Origin: Microbacteriaceae bacterium
GTDB lineage: Bacteria; Actinomycetota; Actinomycetes; Actinomycetales; Microbacteriaceae
Reading direction: 5' to 3'
Assembly: GCA_027491295.1 (NCBI GenBank)
Contig: JAIXWK010000002.1
Span: forward strand, 308,032 to 372,031
DNA length: 64,000 bases
The notes below the pieces were generated by a model. The model had not been told where the DNA came from. It did not search any database and worked only from the letters and a program-made list of their open reading frames with translations. The translations under genes and the position numbers were made by a program. Positions 37,944 to 45,217 of this stretch are shown in pieces (position 1 is the stretch's first letter; each line of letters starts with the position of its first letter).

Positions 37944-39239
37944 GTGGGAACCAGGCAAAGACCTAGACCAAATGGCACAGGTGGTCTTTGGACGATCAAA
38001 CGCAAACGCTGGAATGAAGCCAAGCAAACCTTTGAAATGGTTGAGCTGTATGTCCGTGGGCAAGAAATCAAAGATGAAGACCTCCCTGACGGAAAACGTA
38101 GGTGGGTAACTGGGACAGGAAGAACACCAGAGGAAGCCGAGAAACGGCTTTTGGCGGCATTGCAAAAAAGGGGATATCGCAAGGGGTTGGAGGTCGCAGG
38201 AACCCTTCCAAAGCGATCCGAGGGGGGTATGAGGACTGAAGATTACCTCCTGCACTGGCATTCACAACTCTCCCCTAACTCTCTGAGTCCAACCCAGATC
38301 ATCAAGTACAGGCAATACCTGGCTAATCACGTAATTCCTCATGTTGGACACATACCAATCAAGGATTTGGGACATAGGGATATGGCAAATCTGTTTGAAG
38401 CAACCCTTCCTTCCAAGAAAAAGGTTGTTTCCGGAGTCCAGACTGAAGAAAGACTCCTGGGAAGCAACGGCTTGCTTAATGTCTACAAGACTCTCAATCG
38501 TGCTTTGAACGTTGCCGTCGCAGAAAGGGTGATCGATAGAAACCCCCTGGCTTTGGTCAAAGCACCTAGGTTTGAGAAACCAAAAGACAATATTCCTCAC
38601 TACATGCACATTGTTCTTGGGATCTTTAGCAAGATGCAGCAGGAGCAAGATCCATTGCTTGATCACTTTCTACTCTCCTTGTTGGGACTGAGAAAAGGTG
38701 AAAGATTGGGACTCAGCTGGAAGAACGTCTCTCTCAAGGGTGATAACCCCACCTTGATAATCAATCAGCAGCTTCAAAGAGTCAGCGGCATGGGTCTTGT
38801 AATCAAACCCAGTACCAAATCAGGTCATGAACGAAGGGTTGCGTTAGTTCCCCCATTTCTGGATCTGATGAAGAAGCTCAAAGAACAACGTAAGCAGCTT
38901 GAGAAATCCCCTGAGTTCCAACCTCGTCCTGAGTTTGCTGATCTGATATTCCTGACACCAACGGGCAAACCCTTTGATCCCAACACTGAGAATGAGATGT
39001 GGAATGAGGTTCTGAGGAAGTACAAGTCACCAATTCACATCAGAGCACATGCCACCAGACATATCGCAGCTACTTACCTGTCGGATCTTGATGTTCCTGA
39101 ATCAGTAGTGAAGTCAATCCTTGGACATGAGTCAGAGAGCATGTATTACTTCTATGCCAGGCAGACCAGCAAGAAGAACAGAGCCGAGCTTCAGAGGTAT
39201 GGAGAACACCTAGGCGGGGAGTACTTCTCTCCAAGGTGA
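37944..39239 (+). CDS. Tyrosine-type site-specific integrase
   Basis: This 431-residue recombinase starts with a basic arm-binding region (GTRQRPRPNGTGGLWTIKRKRWNE), followed by a SAM-like core-binding domain (residues about 95-200) and the catalytic domain. The catalytic residues are R in LLGLRKGERLGLSW, K in TKSGHERRVALV, HxxR in RAHATRHIAATYL, H in LGHESESMYYFYA and the nucleophilic tyrosine in the same segment. It lies 135 bp from the attL core in the tRNA-Ala 3' end, as expected for a self-integrating element. No excisionase is recognisable nearby. A shorter homologue starts at 46930. Confidence 0.93.
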   Translation: MGTRQRPRPNGTGGLWTIKRKRWNEAKQTFEMVELYVRGQEIKDEDLPDGKRRWVTGTGRTPEEAEKRLLAALQKRGYRKGLEVAGTLPKRSEGGMRTEDYLLHWHSQLSPNSLSPTQIIKYRQYLANHVIPHVGHIPIKDLGHRDMANLFEATLPSKKKVVSGVQTEERLLGSNGLLNVYKTLNRALNVAVAERVIDRNPLALVKAPRFEKPKDNIPHYMHIVLGIFSKMQQEQDPLLDHFLLSLLGLRKGERLGLSWKNVSLKGDNPTLIINQQLQRVSGMGLVIKPSTKSGHERRVALVPPFLDLMKKLKEQRKQLEKSPEFQPRPEFADLIFLTPTGKPFDPNTENEMWNEVLRKYKSPIHIRAHATRHIAATYLSDLDVPESVVKSILGHESESMYYFYARQTSKKNRAELQRYGEHLGGEYFSPR

Positions 39240-39578
39240 TACGAACGGAAAGCCAGAGACGCTTTCACACCCATCCCTTTTCAGTGAGCATCTCTGCATT
39301 GGACTAAACACATGTCCAGTAAGCAATTTCAGCTCAATCTGAAAAAATCAGACAAGCTATCGATTACAGAAGCAGACCCTAATCCTTGAATATCTAGTAC
39401 GCACACCTATGCTCGACACGAGCACTAGAAATCAAGGAAAAGAGTCTCTTCTGATTTATTTATTCGCTGACCGAAGGGAAGCGAACGTCTCCAAAGGAGA
39501 CGGGACTAATAGTTATTAGATGCTCTATTAGGTAACTATTAGATAGTTATTAGGTAAGCATCGAATAGAAGCAAATTT
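39240..39578. other. Intergenic region of the element with hairpins
   Basis: I see no gene in this 339-bp stretch. It contains a perfect 7-bp hairpin, CGTCTCC-AAA-GGAGACG (about 39485-39501), an adjacent TTCGCT/AGCGAA hairpin (about 39463-39483), and the phased TATTAG repeats described separately. It is AT-richer than the surrounding backbone. Confidence 0.5.
39514..39558. repeat. Four helically phased TATTAG repeats (iteron-like)
   Basis: TATTAGRT-type 11-mers begin at 39514, 39526, 39537 and 39548, spacing 12, 11 and 11 bp, so all face the same side of the helix. They lie 21 bp past the stop of the winged-helix gene 39579-39965. Such arrays bind replication initiators or regulators. Confidence 0.6.
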
Positions 39579-39965
39579 TCATTCGATGGGTTGGATGTCA
39601 TCTCTTATCCACTTGTCTCTTTTTACCCTGCGAGTAATCGATGGGTCATCCTCACCAATCACAGGAAAGATGAGGTCGCTTGTGCCGGGTCGTTCGAGTA
39701 CTTGAATCCAACCTAGTTCAAGAGCTTTCTTCTTTGCCTTTCGAACAAAGTCCCTGGATCGATTCATCTCAATCTCGATGGTGTCATGAGTTGCATAACA
39801 TCCCGTGTAGCTCTTGTCTTTGGTCTTTGAGTGGTTCCATGTTGCCTTAGAAGCTACGTATCGACACAGGTCTTTTACCTGACTTGGCAGCCAGGCTGCA
39901 TTCACGATATTCATGTATTGAGCTTGCTGAATTGACTTGTCTATGAACCATGGTTTTTGCTGCAT
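39579..39965 (-). CDS. Winged-helix protein of the element, possibly a replication or regulatory factor
   Basis: The start MQQKPWFIDKS at 39965 has an AAGGAG ribosome-binding site 7 nt upstream; the 13 codons before it are unlikely to be used. The 128-residue product has an N-terminal stretch (AAWLPSQVKDLCRYVASKAT) like the opening helix of replication-initiator or helix-turn-helix domains, a recognition region (THDTIEIEMNRSRDFVRKAKKKALELGWIQVLE) and a basic tail. This resembles winged-helix domains of phage and plasmid Rep proteins but is too short for a complete initiator. Family unresolved. Confidence 0.55.
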   Translation of the reverse strand: MQQKPWFIDKSIQQAQYMNIVNAAWLPSQVKDLCRYVASKATWNHSKTKDKSYTGCYATHDTIEIEMNRSRDFVRKAKKKALELGWIQVLERPGTSDLIFPVIGEDDPSITRRVKRDKWIRDDIQPIE

Positions 39966-40033
39966 GTTGATCTCCTTATTGATTTCGATAACGATCCTCC
40001 TCAAGGGTCGTTTTCCCAGTGTTTATCTGGGTT

Positions 40034-40086
40034 GTAGAACTTTTCTACCCCTCAATTTTGACAGGGGGGTCTGACATTTTTAGAAA
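40034..40086 (+). promoter_or_regulatory. Promoter of the element GNAT gene, with an upstream palindrome
   Basis: TTGACA (40058-40063), a 17-nt spacer and TAGAAA (40081-40086) make a strong sigma-70-type promoter. GTAGAACTTTTCTAC (40034-40048), with 6-bp inverted arms, lies just upstream and could be an operator for this or the divergent winged-helix gene. Confidence 0.6.
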
Positions 40087-40135
40087 CTGAAAAATCGTAA
40101 AAAACGGTGGGAAAATTGATGTGTAAGGATCCCAA

Positions 40136-40771
40136 ATGTTGATTGCGAAAGGACTGAGACCACCATCTGTCTCTGGCTACCCCAGCGGGGTAGCTGACCC
40201 TGATGTACCGCTTGAATATCATCCCCTTACAGCTGCTGACGCTTGGACTATGTTCTTTGCTCTTAGGGACAATGCTGAGAATCTTTCCAACCTGTTTGAG
40301 TGGGGATTGGAAGCGGCAAATTACTCACTTGAAACCGTCAAGAGGTATTGCCAGGTTCACGAAAACTATGAAGAGCAGCGTGACTTTGTCTTTTTCTCAA
40401 ACGGACAGTTTGTTGGTCAAGGTGCGATCTTGCCTCACCGTGAGCAAAAGAGCGAAAGACAGTTGGGGATCTGGGTGGATAAAAAACTCCAAGGCAGGGG
40501 GTTTGCAACAAAAATGGTGGAGATTCTTGAAAATGAAGTGTTTCAAAACCGCAAGGTTAAAGCTTTGTACTACCTGCACGACCTCAACAACCAGGCAAGT
40601 GCTGCCGTTGCAAGAAAGTCCCTGTTCGTCCCTCATTGCACATTCGAGCAGCCGATAAAAACACCCTCTGAGTCCGGAAACTGGCAGTGTTTGGTGAAAA
40701 CAAGGGAACTCTTCAACCTCCTCTCAACAAGAAGGCAAGATATTGAAGATTTATGGCTGCAAAACCTCTAG
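40136..40771 (+). CDS. GNAT family acetyltransferase
   Basis: This 211-residue protein is of the RimJ/RimL type: HPLTAADAWTMFFALRDNAENL at the start, then QLGIWVDKKLQGRGFATKMVEILENEVF, the acetyl-CoA pyrophosphate-binding loop (QGRGFA) and helix, then LHDLNNQASAAVARKSLF. The substrate is unknown; family members modify ribosomal proteins, tRNA-linked amino acids or antibiotics. Ribosome-binding site AAGGAT. Its end overlaps the convergent zinc-ribbon gene by 4 bp. Confidence 0.8.
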   Translation: MLIAKGLRPPSVSGYPSGVADPDVPLEYHPLTAADAWTMFFALRDNAENLSNLFEWGLEAANYSLETVKRYCQVHENYEEQRDFVFFSNGQFVGQGAILPHREQKSERQLGIWVDKKLQGRGFATKMVEILENEVFQNRKVKALYYLHDLNNQASAAVARKSLFVPHCTFEQPIKTPSESGNWQCLVKTRELFNLLSTRRQDIEDLWLQNL

Positions 40772-42816
40772 GAATCCAGTTGGTTCTGAGAAACCTGATT
40801 GATTACTTGGCGGATTTTTTCGATGATCTCTTGATCCGTTAAAGCTTCCATAGAGAAGGTCTCTCTCCACCCTCCTTTGAGTTCGTCTTTTGACAAATAT
40901 GGCGGTAGACCAAGGTCGGAACGAATCCACCGGAGCAATATCGTTTCCACATGTCTTGTGTGTATTCCGCTTCGAATGGGACTTTCGCTTATTCGCTTCC
41001 ATCCAAGTCGTTCGAAGTGCTTGATTCTCAGGGTTTTGATCCCTTGATTTGTAATTCCAATTTTGTTGGCTTTCATTTCAACGTTCTGAATGAAATACAA
41101 GATGCCAGGTTTACTCTGATCAAAACCACCAGGAGCACAGGTAGGACACCCTGACCCCGAAGATATATTCGAAATCATGGACTGCCATTCATGACCTCGA
41201 TCGCACTTCCACCAAACCCTTCTTGCGGAGAACGGGGTGACTTCTTCCGGTGAAATGTCCAGGTTTCGTTTGAAATTCCAAAGCTCAATTACTTCGGGAA
41301 GTCTCGTTCTCAAATCGTTGAAACCCACAAGTACTGTTTTTCCGGAACAAACACTGCATCCGCTCTTTTGCTGGCTTCTGTTTCGAATGGAAGATTTATA
41401 GATGTGACCAAGTGGACATCGCCAGGAGACTTTTCTCTCCGAGAATGCGGAAACACTCTTTGGGTCGAAGTTCAAATCAGCGATTTCTTCAAGGAGATGA
41501 GGAGCGACGGTTGCCAAGTCGTTAAATCCAAACTCGACTTGATAATTGGAGCAGACGGAGCATCTTTGGGTTTTGACTCGAAACACAACAGACTTGGAAG
41601 TCACGTGTCCCCTCTCGCAACGCCAATTGATGATCACATTCGAGCCTGCGGTAACATCTCGTCCCGAAATCCCACCATTCAGTTCAGGAATAATCTCCCT
41701 GGACACCTCCGGATGCGTTGTCGCAAGGTCATTGAATCCCACCAAGACTCTTTGGTTTGTGCAGACAGGACAACCAGTCTGTCGTCCGACCCGTCCCGAG
41801 ACAGTTGCGTCAAATGAATGACCTAAACCACAGATCCACCAAACCTTTTTTGCGTATCCGCTAGTCACGTCTGAAGGGGTGTTTGGATTTCTAGAAAAAT
41901 CCCATTCAGATGCAATCTTTGGATGAGTGCTCGCAAGATCGTTGTAACCGGGTAGGAACTTGACTTTCTTGCAGAACGGGCAACCAGTTCCAATTCCTCT
42001 AGTTCTATTGGTGAGGGATGCATACCAAGAATGGTCATTTTTGCACCTCCACCAGACTTTCTTGGCAGATCCAGAAAATACCTGGGATGGTGAGGATTCA
42101 TTCTTGGAGTAGTCCCACTCTTTGGCAATTTCGGGAAACTGTGACTCAAAATCGTTCTGTCCCACAACAAGTTCTCGGTTGTCGCAGACAGGGCAGGAGC
42201 TGATAGTGCCTGACTTTTTCCTAGTTCGCTCACTTGGCGAGAGATGGAATTTGTGACCGGATTCACATTTCCAAAAAACCTTCTTCGCATACCCTGCGGT
42301 GATCACTGTTGGCTTTAGATCAGCGTTGGCGTCGTAGTCCCACTCCTTCTCGAGTTGCGGGTGGGTTGTGGGTATGTCGTTAACACCAGCTACAACAGTT
42401 TTATTGAGGCAGACTAAACATCCCGATCCCTTGGCTCTGTGGGTAATAACCGCTTCCCACTCATGACCCTTGTTGCATATCCACCAAACCTTTTTCTTTG
42501 ACCCCGCAACAAAATCGAGTGGTGAAAGACCCCCATTTCGAATTGTGTTCCATTCGGTGACTAGGTCTTCGTGAGTTGTCTTGAGGTCGTTAAATCCGAC
42601 CAATACCCTCTTATTTGAACAAATCAAGCATCCGTATCCAAGGAGACGATTGCCAAGGGGAGATTGCCAGTGATGTCCTTTTTCGCAGATCCACCAGGCA
42701 GCCTTCTTTTTCGGCCAATGGGTAATCGGCATCTTGTTGCGACCAATGTCCCACTCTCTAGCCAGAGATGCAAGCGAGTTAGCCTCTGTTCGACTAGTTG
42801 GTTCATGATGAGACAT
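40768..42816 (-). CDS. Eight-repeat zinc-ribbon (DUF4379-like) protein with GIY-YIG-like C-terminal domain
   Basis: Starting at MSHHEPTSRTEAN (42816), the protein has about 682 residues. Residues 1 to about 570 are eight copies of a ~69-residue unit with the pattern GFNDLxTTHPEL, EWDxxRN, KKVWWxCxxGH.W, and CPxC, matching the Probable Zinc-ribbon domain (DUF4379, PF14311). Most units keep two cysteines of each knuckle plus the histidine; some have lost spacing. The final ~100 residues start GILYFIQ, contain KIGITN and a conserved arginine, and look like the GIY-YIG-type T5orf172/MUG113 domain, so a nuclease is possible. A TAATCT -10 sits 6 nt before the ATG (leaderless). Likely a mobile-element or defence protein; function unproven. 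Confidence 0.7.
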   Translation of the reverse strand: MSHHEPTSRTEANSLASLAREWDIGRNKMPITHWPKKKAAWWICEKGHHWQSPLGNRLLGYGCLICSNKRVLVGFNDLKTTHEDLVTEWNTIRNGGLSPLDFVAGSKKKVWWICNKGHEWEAVITHRAKGSGCLVCLNKTVVAGVNDIPTTHPQLEKEWDYDANADLKPTVITAGYAKKVFWKCESGHKFHLSPSERTRKKSGTISSCPVCDNRELVVGQNDFESQFPEIAKEWDYSKNESSPSQVFSGSAKKVWWRCKNDHSWYASLTNRTRGIGTGCPFCKKVKFLPGYNDLASTHPKIASEWDFSRNPNTPSDVTSGYAKKVWWICGLGHSFDATVSGRVGRQTGCPVCTNQRVLVGFNDLATTHPEVSREIIPELNGGISGRDVTAGSNVIINWRCERGHVTSKSVVFRVKTQRCSVCSNYQVEFGFNDLATVAPHLLEEIADLNFDPKSVSAFSERKVSWRCPLGHIYKSSIRNRSQQKSGCSVCSGKTVLVGFNDLRTRLPEVIELWNFKRNLDISPEEVTPFSARRVWWKCDRGHEWQSMISNISSGSGCPTCAPGGFDQSKPGILYFIQNVEMKANKIGITNQGIKTLRIKHFERLGWKRISESPIRSGIHTRHVETILLRWIRSDLGLPPYLSKDELKGGWRETFSMEALTDQEIIEKIRQVINQVSQNQLDS

Positions 42817-42975
42817 AATCAAAGATTACTTAGTCATCCCTTCTAACGATCGTTTGTTTTACACCTAACCAAATCCCAGGCAAGTTCGGAATTCGTGTAA
42901 ATCAACCCGTGAAGTAATCAATGTAAAAATGTCCTACCCCAGATTTACTCTCGATGTATCGAGCAGGGAGAAAGA

Positions 42976-43569
42976 TTGGGAAATCTAGTGTTCGGATACA
43001 GCAGGGTATCTACCGCAGACCAAAGCCACGCATCACAAGAACTTGCATTGCGAGCTGCTGGTGTTCAGCAAGTATTTTTAGACACGTATACCGGAGCATC
43101 GGCTTCCCGTCCTGAATTGGACAAACTCCGACTAACTATCCGACAGGGTGACACGGTTGTTGTTACTCGTCTCGATCGACTGGGACGATCAGCGAAGGAC
43201 TTACTGAACCTTTCGTCGGAGTTTGAAGAAAAGGGGGTGAACCTCGTAGTTCTGGAGCAAAACATCAACACAGCGACGCCGGAAGGCAAGCTATTTTTCA
43301 CAATCATTTCCGCTATGGCAGAGTTTGAAAGGTCTCTCATAAGTGCAAGAACGAAGGATGGGTTGGCTGCGGCAAGGGCAAGGGGAATGAAAGGTGGCAG
43401 GAAGCCAGTCATGAATCCGGCCAAAACCTTAGCCGCACAAAACATGTTCCGAGACGGTCGTCACGTATCTGAGATTGCCTCAGTTATTGGAGTGTCTCGT
43501 CCGACAATCTACAAGGTGCTCAATCAGAGGGCAGACGTCGAACTTACCCCTATTCAAAGTTCAACTTGA
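42976..43569 (+). CDS. Serine recombinase (resolvase/invertase family)
   Basis: This 197-residue small serine recombinase has the nucleophile in FGYSRVSTADQ (Ser9 counting from the TTG start), the DRLGRS arginine motif, and the DNA-binding helix-turn-helix at the end (GRHVSEIASVIGVSRPTIYKVLN). The TTG at 42976 has GGAG 6 nt upstream; GTG at 42988 is an alternative. It is complete. It could resolve multimers or invert a DNA segment; I see no obvious inverted cross-over pair nearby. The 159 bp before it holds no other gene. Confidence 0.88.
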   Translation: MGNLVFGYSRVSTADQSHASQELALRAAGVQQVFLDTYTGASASRPELDKLRLTIRQGDTVVVTRLDRLGRSAKDLLNLSSEFEEKGVNLVVLEQNINTATPEGKLFFTIISAMAEFERSLISARTKDGLAAARARGMKGGRKPVMNPAKTLAAQNMFRDGRHVSEIASVIGVSRPTIYKVLNQRADVELTPIQSST

Positions 43570-43639
43570 TGGTGACCTCTGAGATTCTTGAGCAAACGCA
43601 TAAACTTGCATCGATCAGTTACAAAATGGGGGATTTACC

Positions 43640-44236
43640 GTGAATTGCATTAACTGTTCTTTTGAACTGACATCGACTTCACTTTTTTGTCAAAACTGCG
43701 GGCAAAAAGTGCAAAAACGAGAAGATCCCAACCCAACTGCAAGTCCATTTGCTTCACCTAATCGTATTTGGGGTGTTTGGGGTGTGGTTGCGTTAATAGT
43801 CCTGATGACATTTTTCTTCAGCCAACTTTCCGGATCCCTATCAGGCTCGTTATTTAGCAGCTCGGAAAGCTCAAATTCTTCTGACGCTTCTCAAGCTTCT
43901 CCAACTCAAGATGAGCAATCCTCAGCCGAACCTTGGTTCCCTTACGGATTTAGTGAACTCACGGATGGAATCGCCTACAAATCCCTTGGGAAAGGGAACA
44001 TGGATTGTGGCTATTCGTCCCCTCATTCTTGTTACCAAATCTACGTAGTTACTAAGTACAGCTGCGAACTCTTCGTCCGAGTCAATTTTCTAGCTGATGG
44101 CATAGTTGTGGATGACGCTCTTGACTCCGCAAGTGTTTCTGCCGGAGAGCAAGCAGTATTGACGTTCGCCTCCTTAAAGGCAGCGAATTATGAGGGAAGC
44201 AAAAAGATAAAGTTCACAGAAGCCACATGTTATTGA
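43640..44236 (+). CDS. Zinc-ribbon, single-helix membrane protein of unknown function
   Basis: The start is GTG at 43640, 7 nt after a GGGGGA ribosome-binding site. The 198-residue protein has an N-terminal zinc ribbon (CINC...CQNCG, residues 3-21), a charged linker, one membrane helix (WGVWGVVALIVLMTFFF, about 46-62), a serine-rich stalk and an external domain with four cysteines (CGYSSPHSCY and others). The cytoplasmic ribbon / helix / external domain layout is seen in envelope-stress-type proteins. It heads a possible three-gene run with the nuclease-like gene that follows. Confidence 0.6.
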   Translation: MNCINCSFELTSTSLFCQNCGQKVQKREDPNPTASPFASPNRIWGVWGVVALIVLMTFFFSQLSGSLSGSLFSSSESSNSSDASQASPTQDEQSSAEPWFPYGFSELTDGIAYKSLGKGNMDCGYSSPHSCYQIYVVTKYSCELFVRVNFLADGIVVDDALDSASVSAGEQAVLTFASLKAANYEGSKKIKFTEATCY

Positions 44237-44280
44237 TCTTTATGCTGCGTCTCGGTTCCATCTAGGAACGGAGCAGTACG

Positions 44281-44805
44281 GTGACAAGCGAGGATGGAAC
44301 CATGGTTCGAAAAGTAGACACCTCTCTAACTGGAGCAGCGGGAGAACACCTAGTTCTGTCGAGACTCTTATCGAGAGGTTTCCTAGCTGCTCAAGCACCT
44401 CGTGGCACCCGCAAAGCTGACATACTTGTGAATTTTCTTGACGGTGGTGAACCTTGTCTAATCCAAGTTAAGTCAAGACAATACGGATCCGACGGCGGAT
44501 GGCACATGGGTGAAAAGCACGAGTCGCAGGTCGATAAAGATCTGTTCTTTTGCTTCGTTGACTTTCAACCTCATAACCCAACCGTTCACGTGATTCCTGC
44601 ACAGGTGGTAGCCGAAACCGTAAGAGTTGATCATGAAATTTGGTTATCCACTCCGGGTAAACGAGGTCAAGCTCATAACCCAACCAAGTTCCGAAGACTT
44701 CGCCCAAACCCCTACGGCAAGGCTGAGAACTGGATGGATGAGTACTTAGAGAATTGGGATCAAATTCGATTGCTGTCACTCCAACCAAGTACTAGCTCTG
44801 AGTAA
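44281..44805 (+). CDS. PD-(D/E)XK-like nuclease of the element
   Basis: This 174-residue protein has the order typical of the superfamily: E22 in TGAAGEHLVLSRLLSRGF, D47 in RKADILV, and a Q62-V-K64 motif in CLIQVKSRQ (Q in place of E, as in some Holliday-junction-resolvase-like and restriction-like branches). A W/G-rich loop (SDGGWHMGEKHE) follows. It may cleave or bind DNA. GTG at 44281 and ATG at 44302 are both possible starts. The next gene begins 2 nt after its stop, so the two are co-translated. Confidence 0.6.
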   Translation: MTSEDGTMVRKVDTSLTGAAGEHLVLSRLLSRGFLAAQAPRGTRKADILVNFLDGGEPCLIQVKSRQYGSDGGWHMGEKHESQVDKDLFFCFVDFQPHNPTVHVIPAQVVAETVRVDHEIWLSTPGKRGQAHNPTKFRRLRPNPYGKAENWMDEYLENWDQIRLLSLQPSTSSE

Positions 44806-44807
44806 CG

Positions 44808-45164
44808 GTGAATCTGAAATTGACTCAGAGATTTGAATTCGACGGTCGTCCACATGGGCAGCTGGGACTGTCGCCTGCGTCGTTCGAGGGATTCTGGACA
44901 CATCGATTTTGGATGGACGAGCCAGTCCGTCTAGTACTTGATTCGGAACATTTGCATCTAGTCGCACTGAACAACGAAACAACTAAAACTTGGGGTACCA
45001 ACCTTATTCAAAAAGTCAATATTGGTTTCCCAAACTCGAGCCAACCACATATCGAAATCTATTTCAGAGATGGTTCAATGATCAACGTTTATCAATTCGG
45101 ACTTCTTTTGTCTGAATTGAAAGCTCTGCAGCATCGATTGAGGTCGTTCATCACAAAGAATTAG
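44808..45164 (+). CDS. Hypothetical 118-residue element protein, partner of the nuclease-like gene
   Basis: From a GTG start, the product has 118 residues with a predicted beta-rich pattern (RFEFDGRPHGQLGLSP, VRLVLDSEHLHLVALN, HIEIYFRDGSMINVYQF) and a C-terminal helix. No family is recognised. Its 2-nt spacing after the PD-(D/E)XK-like gene implies a functional pair, such as nuclease and immunity or accessory protein; this is inference. Confidence 0.5.
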   Translation: MNLKLTQRFEFDGRPHGQLGLSPASFEGFWTHRFWMDEPVRLVLDSEHLHLVALNNETTKTWGTNLIQKVNIGFPNSSQPHIEIYFRDGSMINVYQFGLLLSELKALQHRLRSFITKN

Positions 45165-45176
45165 TTGGAAACGATG

Positions 45177-45205
45177 AATGCCAGTCCCCCTTGAGGGACT
45201 GGCAT
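45177..45205. terminator. Bidirectional hairpin between convergent element genes
   Basis: AATGCCAGTCCC (45177-45188) pairs with GGGACTGGCATT (45194-45205), a perfect 12-bp stem, between the 118-residue gene and the convergent AIPR-like gene. Confidence 0.85.
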
Positions 45206-45217
45206 TCTCTCGTTGAC

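Noticed and set aside
37750-38109. A 119-codon frame starting inside tRNA-Ala
   Set aside because: It begins within the tRNA and runs into the att and integrase start; it has no ribosome-binding site or protein-like features.
40768-42816. The ~69-residue repeated units considered as a CRISPR or DNA-level repeat array
   Set aside because: The repetition is at protein level with strong divergence of DNA; there are no identical repeats with spacers.
42823-42975. A res or inversion site for the serine recombinase
   Set aside because: I could not find convincing paired inverted repeats or three subsites in the gap upstream of the gene.
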